20,477 nt of DNA from DATJPD01 sp036394195 (lineage in GTDB: Bacteria; Pseudomonadota; Alphaproteobacteria; CACIAM-22H2). This document shows, piece by piece, positions 7,267 through 14,398 of the stretch (the first letter of the stretch is position 1; the number at the start of each line of letters is the position of its first letter). The position numbers and the translations under genes were made by a program. Under the pieces are notes generated by a model. It searched no databases. It had not been told where the DNA came from and was given only the letters and a program-made list of their open reading frames with translations. Location: positions 1-20,477 of the forward strand of contig DASWFO010000333.1 of NCBI GenBank assembly GCA_036394195.1, given 5' to 3'.

Positions 7267-8232
7267 ATGATTGAACTATTGTTGCTGCTCGCTGCGGCGC
7301 CAACGCCCGCGATGATCGCCGAAGCCCCCGCCCATGAGACGGCTCATGACGCCGACGGTGGCGCGGCCGCGTCGCACCGGGCAAGCGACGACACCGATGT
7401 CAGCCCCATGCTGTGGACGGTGAGCGACACAGCACCGGCGCCGGCGGCGCCCTCGGCCAAGGGCACGCCGCGACAGACGCTTGGTCCTCACCTCACGCGC
7501 AGCAATGAGCATTACAAGAGCCATGGCCGCGACATCCTGATCGAGGTGTTGCGTCCGGACGACGACCGCCAACGGCCCGCGGTGCTCATCCTGCATGGCG
7601 CCAGCGGCATCGGCGACGGCGCGTTCTATCGTGGTGCCGCGGAAATCTTCGCCGACCGCGGATACGTGACGTTCCTCCCGCATTACCTGCCGGCCCTCGA
7701 TCAGCGCCGCGCCAAGACTAAGGAAGCGACGGCGCCCAACCGTGCTGAAGCCATGGAATACGAGAGCATTCGCGCCGGCTTCTCGACGCAAGACCGGATT
7801 TTGCGCGACGCGCTCGATTACATGTCGACGAGCCGCTACGTCGATTCCGGGCGGATCGGGATCTTCGGCCTGTCGCTCGGCGGCTTCCACGCTCTGAACC
7901 TCTCGTCGTACGACTACCGGATCGCGGCCGTCGTGGACATGGCGGGTGCTTTGCGCGGCAATGCGATGCCGGAGACCAACCACTTAGCGCCGACCTTGGC
8001 GCTGCACGGCGCCCGCGATGCGACCGTGCCGGTATCGCGGGCCCGCTCGCTCGCCGAGTATCTGAAGCGGCTCGGCGTACCGCATGAGCTGGTGGTCTAT
8101 CCGGACCAAGGACATTTCTTCCGCGGCAAGGCGCAACAGGACGCGCTGGCACGGTCCGCCGCGTTCCTCGGCACTTATCTGACGCCCTCGGACACCAGCC
8201 GCGCCGCGCGGTCGCGCGACGGTGTCGAATAG
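7267..8232 (+). CDS. Alpha/beta hydrolase, dienelactone hydrolase-like
   Basis: The 321-residue product carries a hydrolase fold from about residue 85. VLILHGASGIG (106-116) forms the oxyanion region, GLSLGG (201-206) holds nucleophile Ser203, HGARDATVPV supplies Asp251 and DQGHFF supplies His283. Order and spacing fit the DLH/prolyl-oligopeptidase-like esterase group. The first 20 residues (MIELLLLLAAAPTPAMIAEA) are hydrophobic but lack a basic n-region, so export is uncertain. Residues 20-75 are a low-complexity Ala/Asp/His/Pro linker. The ATG at 7267 has only a weak AGG six bases upstream. Its stop overlaps the start of the FAD monooxygenase gene by 11 bases, suggesting coupled expression and a shared pathway, possibly ring-cleavage or ester metabolism. 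The substrate is unknown. Confidence 0.83.
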   Translation: MIELLLLLAAAPTPAMIAEAPAHETAHDADGGAAASHRASDDTDVSPMLWTVSDTAPAPAAPSAKGTPRQTLGPHLTRSNEHYKSHGRDILIEVLRPDDDRQRPAVLILHGASGIGDGAFYRGAAEIFADRGYVTFLPHYLPALDQRRAKTKEATAPNRAEAMEYESIRAGFSTQDRILRDALDYMSTSRYVDSGRIGIFGLSLGGFHALNLSSYDYRIAAVVDMAGALRGNAMPETNHLAPTLALHGARDATVPVSRARSLAEYLKRLGVPHELVVYPDQGHFFRGKAQQDALARSAAFLGTYLTPSDTSRAARSRDGVE

Positions 8233-9442
8233 CGCCTCGCCGCGACAGCAGGTCCTGATCGTCGGCGCGGGCCCGGTCGGGCTCACCACGGCGCTGGGCC
8301 TCGCACAAGCCGGCATTCCGGTGACGGTGATCGAGCAGGAGCCAGCGCTGACGACCGATCTCCGCGCCGGCACCTTCCATCCGCCGACCCTCGAAGCCCT
8401 GGCGCCGCTCGGCGTCACCGAGCAATTCCTCAAGATCGGACTCCAGGTACCGCGCTGGCAGATCCGCGACCGGCACAGCGGGGTCATCGCCGAGTTCGAT
8501 CTCGGAGCGATCGCCGACGTCACGCCGTATCCCTATCGGTTCCATTGCGAGCAGTTCAAGCTGACGCCGATCCTGCTCGACCGGCTGCGCCAGCATCCGC
8601 ATGCGACGGTGCGCTTCTCCGTGGCGTTCGAAGGCTTGTGCCAGACCGCCGACGGGGTGGTCGCCACGGTCGCCGGCCCGGCGGGCCGCGAGGAGATCCG
8701 GGCCGCCTACGTCGTCGGCGCCGACGGCGGCCGCAGCGTCGTCCGCAAATCGATGGCCGTCGATTTCCCGGGCTACACCTGGCCCGAACGGTTCCTCGTC
8801 GCGGGGACCCGCTTCGACCTCGGTGCCCACGGGTTCACGCCGAACGCGTATGTCGCCGACCCCGTCGAATTCTGCGCCATCTTCAAGATGCCGTACGACC
8901 AGCCCGGTGGGCTGTGGCGCGTGCTCTTCCCGACCGATGCGAACGTGCCAGAGGAAGAGGTTTTGCGCGACGACAATGTCGAGCGCCTGCTGCAGGGGCT
9001 ACTGCCGAAACCCGGCCGCTACGAGGTGCTGCACAAGGGTACCTATCGGGTGCACCAGCGGGTCGCCTCGACGTTCCGCGTCGGCCGCGTGCTGCTGGCC
9101 GGCGACGCGGCCCATCTCAACAATCCGCTGGGCGCCATGGGCCTGAACAGCGGCATTCACGATGCGGCCAATCTCTACCCGAAGCTGGCCGCCGTGATGC
9201 GGGGCGAAGCGGATGAGACACTGCTCGATGCGTATGTGCGCCAGCGCCGCACCATCACCATCGAGTTCGTCCAGGAGATCTCGATCCGCAACAAGCGGCT
9301 GCTCGAGGAGCGCGACCCGGCCGTGCGCGCCGAGCGTCTCGAGGAGGTTCGCCGCACCGCCGCCGACCTTGGGCTGGCGCGGGAGTTCCTGCTCAAGAGC
9401 TCGATGATCGCTGCCGTGCGCCGGGCCGCCGCCATCCTCTAG
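8222..9442 (+). CDS. FAD-dependent monooxygenase (class A, aromatic hydroxylase type)
   Basis: The 406-residue product shows the three signatures of class A flavoprotein hydroxylases. These are the FAD Rossmann motif VLIVGAGPVG (11-20) ending in VIEQE, the central YVVGADGGRS (the 'DG' motif, near residues 163-172), and GRVLLAGDAAHLNNPLGAMG (the 'GD' motif, near 290-309). Such enzymes hydroxylate aromatic rings with NAD(P)H and O2; MhpA-type and PobA-type proteins are relatives, and the substrate here is unknown. The GTG at 8222 is the only sensible start: no later start precedes the FAD motif, and it lies inside the hydrolase gene, giving an 11-base overlap. No strong ribosome site is present, consistent with translational coupling. 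The C-terminal 70 residues are Arg/Glu-rich helices. Confidence 0.88.
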   Translation: MSNSASPRQQVLIVGAGPVGLTTALGLAQAGIPVTVIEQEPALTTDLRAGTFHPPTLEALAPLGVTEQFLKIGLQVPRWQIRDRHSGVIAEFDLGAIADVTPYPYRFHCEQFKLTPILLDRLRQHPHATVRFSVAFEGLCQTADGVVATVAGPAGREEIRAAYVVGADGGRSVVRKSMAVDFPGYTWPERFLVAGTRFDLGAHGFTPNAYVADPVEFCAIFKMPYDQPGGLWRVLFPTDANVPEEEVLRDDNVERLLQGLLPKPGRYEVLHKGTYRVHQRVASTFRVGRVLLAGDAAHLNNPLGAMGLNSGIHDAANLYPKLAAVMRGEADETLLDAYVRQRRTITIEFVQEISIRNKRLLEERDPAVRAERLEEVRRTAADLGLAREFLLKSSMIAAVRRAAAIL

Positions 9443-9615
9443 AGCAAACGCCGGTTAGGTGAGGAGCCCCCTCCCCCATCAGAATGGGTGGCGAGGAAAA
9501 CCTTTTTTAAAGGTCGCTGTGAGCGGCCTGCCACGGCGCCGCCACAATGGTGCCGCAATAAATCGCCGCTCATGGAGAGCTTGGCGACACCTCCCGGACA
9601 TCCGATATTTCAGTC
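9443..9615. other. 173-base intergenic region with two small stem-loops
   Basis: No convincing gene is seen here. CCCAT-CAGA-ATGGG (9475-9488) is a perfect five-base-pair hairpin. ACCTTT-TTT-AAAGGT (9500-9514) is a six-base-pair AT-rich hairpin containing a T-run. Together they could end transcription from the monooxygenase gene, though neither has the canonical GC-stem-plus-T-tail form. A promoter for the following gene was not identified with confidence. Confidence 0.4.
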
Positions 9616-10446
9616 ATGAACCCTTTAGGTGCGATGGGCCTCACGGTCGACGACGGAGCGGCACTTCGCCGCGCCGTGCGCCTTCTGGAGAGCCCGACCC
9701 TGGCAGCGCGGGTGACGGCCGCGGTCGGCAAGCCGCTTCAGTACGCGATCGAGGCCCTGCCCACCGGCAGCTCGCGGATCATCACCAACGCCACGCGCTC
9801 GGCGCTTCACAAAGCGCTCACGATCGCCGCCTCGAGTCTCGACACGGGCCGCTCCGCTGCGTCCGAGCGCGTTCACATGGCGGCCGTCATGGCCGCGGGC
9901 CTCATCGGCGGCGCGTTCGGATTGCCGGCGCTCATGATCGAGCTGCCGACCACCACCGTGGTCATGCTGCGCTCCATCCTGGATATCGCGCGCAGCGAAG
10001 GCGAGGATCTCGACGATCACGAGACGCGCCTGTCCTGCATGGAGGTGTTCGCGCTGGGCGCACCGGCCGCCAACGACGACACGGCGGAGAGCGCCTATTT
10101 CACCATGCGCTCCGCCCTGGCCACAGCCGTGACCGAGGCCGCGGCCCATGTGTCGCGGCACGGCCTCGCCAGCGGCAGCGCGCCGGTCCTGGTGAAATTT
10201 CTCTCGAAGGTTGGAGCGCGGTTTGGTGTGGTCGTGTCCGAGAAAGTCGCCGTCCAAGCCGTCCCCGTCATCGGCGCCATCGGCGGCGCCGGCATCAACG
10301 GGCTGTTCATGAAGCACTTTCAGGATGTGGCCCGCGGGCACTTCATCATCCGGCGGCTCGAGCGCGATTACGGGCGAACCGTGGTCCGCGCCGCCTATGA
10401 AAGAACCCTGAACGCTACGCCGGAAAGACGGAGCCAGCCTCTGTGA
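9616..10446 (+). CDS. EcsC family protein
   Basis: The 276-residue product matches the EcsC family, named for the third gene of the Bacillus ecsABC locus; the molecular function is unknown to my knowledge. Visible family features are the glycine-rich hydrophobic segment AAVMAAGLIGGAFGLPALMIELP (about 93-115), then TTVVMLRSILDIARSEGEDL, CMEVFALG, and a second hydrophobic stretch VQAVPVIGAIGGAGIN near residues 215-230. These could associate with membranes, but no classical signal peptide is present. The start is uncertain: the ATG at 9616 lacks a ribosome site, while an in-frame ATG at 9631 has AGG four bases upstream. The 3' end overlaps the convergent cyclo-ligase gene by 32 bases. Confidence 0.8.
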   Translation: MNPLGAMGLTVDDGAALRRAVRLLESPTLAARVTAAVGKPLQYAIEALPTGSSRIITNATRSALHKALTIAASSLDTGRSAASERVHMAAVMAAGLIGGAFGLPALMIELPTTTVVMLRSILDIARSEGEDLDDHETRLSCMEVFALGAPAANDDTAESAYFTMRSALATAVTEAAAHVSRHGLASGSAPVLVKFLSKVGARFGVVVSEKVAVQAVPVIGAIGGAGINGLFMKHFQDVARGHFIIRRLERDYGRTVVRAAYERTLNATPERRSQPL

Positions 10447-11014
10447 GGATCGCGCTCATCGGGATGTCGTGCGGCTGGGGATGGATGGTCGCCAGCCGCG
10501 ACATCTCGAAGCCGAGGCCGATCGCCGTAGGCTTCTTCGCGAAGGACGCGATGGTCCGGTCGTAATAGCCGCCGCCATAGCCCAGCCGATATCCGGCCGC
10601 ATCGAAGCCGACCAGCGGCACCAGCAGCAGCTCCGGTTCGAGGAGGTTCCGCTCCATCGGCACCGGGATGCTGTACACGCCGGGCTCGAGCACCGTCCCC
10701 GGGGCCCAGCGCCGGAACTCGAGCGGCGTCTTCGGCTGGACCACCGCCGGCAGCGCCGCCGTCATGCCGCCCGCGATCAAATCACGGACCAGCGGCCGCG
10801 CGTCGAATTCGCCGCGGAACGGCCAATAGAAGCCGACGGTCTTGACGCCGAGGCCGGGCAGCATCCGGCGCAGCTCGGCGTCGATGGGGTGGCTCCACTC
10901 AGCGCGCAGCGCCGGGCCGGCGTCGACGCGGCGGCGGATCAACCTCTCGCGCGTCGCTTTCCGCCACTGGCGAACCTCCGGCCAGCTTGGATCGGTGGGG
11001 AGATCGGTCGGCAT
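10415..11014 (-). CDS. 5-formyltetrahydrofolate cyclo-ligase family protein
   Basis: The 199-residue product has the family pattern: QWRKATRERLIRRR near the N-terminus, GFYWPFRGEFD (61-71), ALPAVVQPKTPLEFRRW, ELLLVPLVGFDAAGYRLGYGGGYYDR (128-153) and PHDIPMSAILTEAG. RLGYGGGYYDR is the ATP/substrate loop of 5-formyl-THF cyclo-ligase (EC 6.3.3.2), which converts folinate to 5,10-methenyl-THF. The segment usually reading G-I-P-E-P is SIPVP here, a small deviation. The start overlaps the upstream permease stop (TGATG), so it is the last gene of the ABC operon. That is unusual, because the housekeeping copy in many proteobacteria sits near zapA and ssrS. It may be a paralogue with another substrate, so no symbol is assigned. 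Confidence 0.86.
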   Translation of the reverse strand: MPTDLPTDPSWPEVRQWRKATRERLIRRRVDAGPALRAEWSHPIDAELRRMLPGLGVKTVGFYWPFRGEFDARPLVRDLIAGGMTAALPAVVQPKTPLEFRRWAPGTVLEPGVYSIPVPMERNLLEPELLLVPLVGFDAAGYRLGYGGGYYDRTIASFAKKPTAIGLGFEMSRLATIHPQPHDIPMSAILTEAGSVFPA

Positions 11015-11775
11015 CAGGCCCGGCGACGGATCAGGCGGCTGCTGGCCGATCCCATCGCGGCGTTCGCGAGGACGGCGAGTCCGAAGGTGATGAGCAGCAC
11101 CGCATACATGTCGGCGACATGGAAGAAATTGTAATGCTGGATGGCGAGATGTCCGAGCCCGGCCTTGGAGAATTTTATCTCGGCCAGCAGCACGCCGATG
11201 ACGGCCACGCCCAGCCCGAGCCGCATGCCGGTGATCGCGGGCTCGACCAGCGACGGGAGATAGATCTTGCGCACGATCTGCCAGCCCGACGCGTTGAAGC
11301 TGCGCGCGACCCGCACCAGCACCGGATTGACCCCCTTCATGCCGCCGGCCACCGCGACGACCATCGGAAAGAACGCCGACAACCCGCCCATGGCGATCTT
11401 CGAACCCGCATCGACGCCGAACAGGAGCATCAGGATCGGCAGGAAGATGATCTTCGGCGTGGCGGCCAGGCCCTGAACATAAGGCGCCGCGGCGGCATCG
11501 GCGAAGCGGCGCGCGCCGAGCAGGATGCCGACGAAGGCTCCGGCCGCGGTTCCGACGGCGAAGCCGATCACCACCTCGTATCCCGTCAGCGCCACATTGC
11601 CGTAAAAGGCGGGGTCCGCCAGTTGATGCGCCATCGACGCCAGCACGGCCAGCGACGACGGCACGATGCCTTCGTAGACCAGGCCGGAGCGCGCCACGAT
11701 CTCCCACGCCGCCCAGATCGCCAGGATCGTGGCGACGCGGACCAGCATGACGGCCCCGGCGCCAGGGCGCTTCAT
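11014..11775 (-). CDS. ABC transporter permease (SsuC/TauC-type), second of two
   Basis: The 253-residue inner-membrane protein has about six hydrophobic helices (for example VATILAIWAAWEIVA, VVIGFAVGTAAGAFVGILLGA, IIFLPILMLLFGV). It carries the cytoplasmic EAA-type coupling loop VARSFNASGWQIVRKIYLPSLVEPAITGMRLG that docks on the ATPase. This is the binding-protein-dependent transport permease domain of the sulfonate/nitrate/taurine/NMT1 group. The start at 11775 overlaps the preceding permease stop by four bases (ATGA), and its stop overlaps the cyclo-ligase start. The sequence differs clearly from the adjacent permease, so the transporter is probably a heterodimer. The ligand is unknown. 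Confidence 0.9.
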   Translation of the reverse strand: MKRPGAGAVMLVRVATILAIWAAWEIVARSGLVYEGIVPSSLAVLASMAHQLADPAFYGNVALTGYEVVIGFAVGTAAGAFVGILLGARRFADAAAAPYVQGLAATPKIIFLPILMLLFGVDAGSKIAMGGLSAFFPMVVAVAGGMKGVNPVLVRVARSFNASGWQIVRKIYLPSLVEPAITGMRLGLGVAVIGVLLAEIKFSKAGLGHLAIQHYNFFHVADMYAVLLITFGLAVLANAAMGSASSRLIRRRA

Positions 11776-12545
11776 CGTCCCCCCAACCACCGTTCGAGCC
11801 GCCCGGTCAGCAGGTAGAACACCACGCTGGTGACGATGACGCAGATATTGGCCGCGTACATCGCCGGGATCTCGTAGCGGTCGTACATGTCGCCGACGAG
11901 GTAGCCGAGACCGCCGAGATTGGCGAGAAACTCGATGCCGACGACGTTGATCATCGCGTAGATCAGGCACAGGCGCAGCCCGGTGAAGATCGACGGCCGG
12001 GCCGCCGGCAGAAGCACCTTGCGCAGGATCGCGGCGTCGTCGGCGCCGAACGACCGGGCGACATTGATCAGCACCGGCGGCACGGACAGAAAGCCCTCGC
12101 GAGTCTTGAGCACGATCGGGATCGCGCCGACGACGAAGCCCATCGCGATGCCGACCATGATCGAGCGGCCGAAGATGACGAGGAACATCGGATAGAGCAG
12201 CACCATCGGTGCCGAGAACAAGGCGCCGATCCAGCTCTCATAGGCGCGTCCGAGCAGCGGCCGCCGGTAGAGCAGATAGCCGACCGGAATGCCGACAAGG
12301 GCGGCGAGCGCCGACGCCGCGAAGGTGGCGGCAAAGGTCAGCCCGAACGCCACCGCAAGATCCTCGCCGCCCAGCAGCTCGGAAAACGCGGCGACGATCT
12401 GGGTCGGCGGCGAGACGACGAAGCCCGAGATCCAGCCGGCGCCGATCGCGCCCTGGAGGACGGCCGCGAGGACAAGCACCGTCGCGAGGCCGGCGATGGC
12501 CGGCCCCCAGGCCCTTGCCCCCATGGTCCTTGCCAGGGCGTTCAT
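11772..12545 (-). CDS. ABC transporter permease (SsuC/TauC-type), first of two
   Basis: The 257-residue membrane protein has an N-terminal helix (GPAIAGLATVLVLAAVLQGAI), a long periplasmic loop with PPTQIVAAFSELL, and several later helices. Its coupling loop is VARSFGADDAAILRKVLLPAARPSIFTGLRL. The P-x-x-V/I-x-x-A/L-F and LPAA-x-P-x-I patterns place it in the nitrate/sulfonate/NMT1-type permease group. It follows the binding-protein gene by 17 bases and overlaps the next permease by four. The region after the coupling loop (INVVGIEFLANLGGLGYLV) is where such permeases form the last two helices. No strong ribosome site is visible before ATG 12545. Confidence 0.9.
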   Translation of the reverse strand: MNALARTMGARAWGPAIAGLATVLVLAAVLQGAIGAGWISGFVVSPPTQIVAAFSELLGGEDLAVAFGLTFAATFAASALAALVGIPVGYLLYRRPLLGRAYESWIGALFSAPMVLLYPMFLVIFGRSIMVGIAMGFVVGAIPIVLKTREGFLSVPPVLINVARSFGADDAAILRKVLLPAARPSIFTGLRLCLIYAMINVVGIEFLANLGGLGYLVGDMYDRYEIPAMYAANICVIVTSVVFYLLTGRLERWLGGR

Positions 12546-12562
12546 GACCGGCGCCGTCGAAC

Positions 12563-13531
12563 CTACTTCAGCAGCTCCGCCATTGGCCGCAGTAGCTCGC
12601 GCTGCTGGTCTTCGGAGAGCGGCTTCTCCAGCCGCTTGGTCTCGACCGCCTCGCGCATGGTGGCGTCGAGATCGCTCACCTTGTCGAGGGCGACGGCCGA
12701 CTTGGGCACGAGCTTGCGCACGTCGTCGACGATCTCCGGCTTCACGCCGGCGAACTTGCCGTACGCGTCGCGGATTTCGCTGTTGCTATAGGCCCAATCG
12801 ATGCTCTTCTGATAGGCGACTAGGAACCGGCGCAGCACGTCGCGGCGGGTGTTCAGCAGGTTGGCGTTGGTGATGTTGACGCGGACTGTCTGCGTCGCCG
12901 CCCCGGGCGCATCGTTGCCGACCGCGATGATGCGCAGCTTGCCCTCCTTCACCAGGTCCAGCGAGCTCGGCACGGCCGTCCAGCCGACGTCGATCTGCCC
13001 GGACATGACCTGGGTCAAGGTCGCCGGCGCCCCGCCGGTCGAGACGAGCTTCGCGTTCGTACCCGATTTCTTGACCAGGGCCGCGGCCACCTGGTTGCTC
13101 GACGATCCGGGCCGCGAGAACGAGACGGTCCTGCCTTCGAGGTCCTTGAGGCTCTTGATCGGGCTGTCGGCGCGCACATACCAGAAAAGGTCGGCGGCCC
13201 CCGTCATCTCGGCGCTCAGCAGCACGATCGGAGCCCCCTTGGCGTAGGCGCTCAGCACGCCGAGCAATCCGGTGGCGGTCCCGATATCGAAGCTGCCGGT
13301 GATGACCGCCTGCTGGGTCTCAGCGCCGCCGTCGGTCCACTGGATATCGAGATCGATGCCCTGCTCCTTGAAGAAGCCCTTGTCCTGGCCAAGCGGCAGG
13401 AAAGCGGTGTCCCAGAACCCCTTCTGCGGAGCGGCGATCTTGAGATGATCCGCCGCCGCGGCGGGCCTGGCGCCGAGCCATGGGATCACAACCGCCGCCG
13501 CGAGGGCGGCCATGCGCGAGAACCGGATCAT
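12563..13531 (-). CDS. ABC transporter substrate-binding protein, NMT1/THI5 or SsuA-like, secreted
   Basis: The 322-residue product starts with a classical Sec signal peptide: basic MIRFSR, hydrophobic core AALAAAVVIPWLG, and probable cleavage after ARPAAA at about residue 26. The mature part shows FLPLGQDKGFFKEQGIDLDI, GGAETQQAVITGSFDIG, the hinge segment SLKDLEGRTVSFSRPGSSS, then QVMSGQIDVGWTAVPSS. This is the layout of the two-lobed type II periplasmic binding proteins for sulfonates, nitrate or thiamine-pyrimidine precursors; the ligand cannot be predicted from this alone. A strong ribosome site (GGGAGGAG) precedes the ATG. It sits between the ATPase and the two permeases, as expected for an importer operon. 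Confidence 0.92.
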   Translation of the reverse strand: MIRFSRMAALAAAVVIPWLGARPAAAADHLKIAAPQKGFWDTAFLPLGQDKGFFKEQGIDLDIQWTDGGAETQQAVITGSFDIGTATGLLGVLSAYAKGAPIVLLSAEMTGAADLFWYVRADSPIKSLKDLEGRTVSFSRPGSSSNQVAAALVKKSGTNAKLVSTGGAPATLTQVMSGQIDVGWTAVPSSLDLVKEGKLRIIAVGNDAPGAATQTVRVNITNANLLNTRRDVLRRFLVAYQKSIDWAYSNSEIRDAYGKFAGVKPEIVDDVRKLVPKSAVALDKVSDLDATMREAVETKRLEKPLSEDQQRELLRPMAELLK

Positions 13532-13559
13532 TGTCTCCTCCCTAGTCCGTTGGTCGTAA

Positions 13560-13591
13560 GACGTCGGTGCAGGGGCGACGTCAGTGCAGGG
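13560..13591. repeat. Short tandem duplication across the ATPase stop codon
   Basis: GACGTCGGTGCAGGG (13560-13574) and GACGTCAGTGCAGGG (13577-13591) match at 14 of 15 bases with a 17-base period. The second copy contains the ATPase TGA stop. In the first copy the corresponding triplet is CGA on the minus strand. This looks like a small slippage duplication just beyond a gene end; GACGTC is itself palindromic. Confidence 0.7.
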
Positions 13592-14381
13592 CTTCAGCCT
13601 CGGTCAACCCGCGGCTCGCCTCTTCCCGGAGATCCTGCCACAGCATGCCAACGTAGCGGCCAAATTCAGCGCTCGCAATCAACGCCGAATCGCGCGGCCG
13701 CGGCAGGTCGATGTCGATGATGCGCTTGATGCGCCCCGGCCGGTAGGTCATCACCGCGACGCGGTCGCTGAGCTGCACCGCCTCGGTGATGTTGTGGGTG
13801 ATGAGCAGCGTCGTCTGCTTCAGCTCGCGCCAGATCTGCAGGATCTTGTCGCCGAGCAGGATACGCGTCTGCTCGTCCAGCGCCGCGAACGGCTCGTCCA
13901 TCAGCAGGATGCGCGGCTCGGCCGCCAGCGTGCGCGCGATCGCGGTGCGCTGGCGCATCCCGCCGGACAACTCGTCCGGATAGCGCGCCTCGAACCCGTC
14001 GAGGCCGACCAGGTGGATGAAGTGGCGCGCCCGCTTGTCGCGCTGAGGCCGGGCCATGCCGGCGAGCTCGAGCGGAAACGCGACATTGTCGAGCACGGTC
14101 CGCCAGGGAAAGGTCGACTCCTCCTGGAAGACCATGCCGATGTCGCGATGCGAGCCGCTCACCGCATGATCGTCGATCCGCACGGTGCCCGCGTCGCCGG
14201 CGAGCAGGCCGCCGATGATCTGGAACAGGGTCGACTTGCCGCAGCCGCTGGGGCCGATCACCGAGACGAACTCGCCCTCGCGCACGTCGACCGAGACGCC
14301 GTCGAGCGCCGTGACACTCCCGCCGTCGCTGGCGGTGAAAGTCTTCGAGACGCCCTCGACCTTGAGAACGACCGAACCCAT
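13581..14381 (-). CDS. ABC transporter ATP-binding protein (SsuB/TauB-type)
   Basis: The 266-residue ATPase has every motif in place: Walker A GPSGCGKST (43-51), Q-loop MVFQEESTFPWRTVLDNV (83-100), signature LSGGMRQR (138-145), Walker B ILLMDEP with FAALDEQTR (158-173) and H-loop LLITHN with His196. The FPWRTVLDNV stretch after the Q-loop is typical of the nitrate/sulfonate/taurine importer ATPases. The start at 14381 is favoured because the beta-strand VVLKVEGVSKTF begins immediately. Frames read further upstream enter the TPP enzyme gene, whose stop lies 17 bases away. It energises the two permeases encoded downstream. A 17-base tandem duplication spans its stop codon. Confidence 0.93.
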   Translation of the reverse strand: MGSVVLKVEGVSKTFTASDGGSVTALDGVSVDVREGEFVSVIGPSGCGKSTLFQIIGGLLAGDAGTVRIDDHAVSGSHRDIGMVFQEESTFPWRTVLDNVAFPLELAGMARPQRDKRARHFIHLVGLDGFEARYPDELSGGMRQRTAIARTLAAEPRILLMDEPFAALDEQTRILLGDKILQIWRELKQTTLLITHNITEAVQLSDRVAVMTYRPGRIKRIIDIDLPRPRDSALIASAEFGRYVGMLWQDLREEASRGLTEAEALH

Positions 14382-14398
14382 CCGCCGCCTGCGTCCGC

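Noticed and set aside
9124..9639. The peptide NPLGAMGL occurs in the FAD monooxygenase and again at the start of the EcsC-like protein.
   Set aside because: The codons differ in most third positions and the flanking sequence does not match; the monooxygenase copy is the family's own GD-motif region. Treated as coincidence, not a repeat.
10415..11707. A single 430-codon minus-strand frame covering the cyclo-ligase and much of the upstream permease.
   Set aside because: Only its last 199 codons have family character; the upstream part is the permease gene read in the wrong frame, and the TGATG junction marks the true start at 11014.
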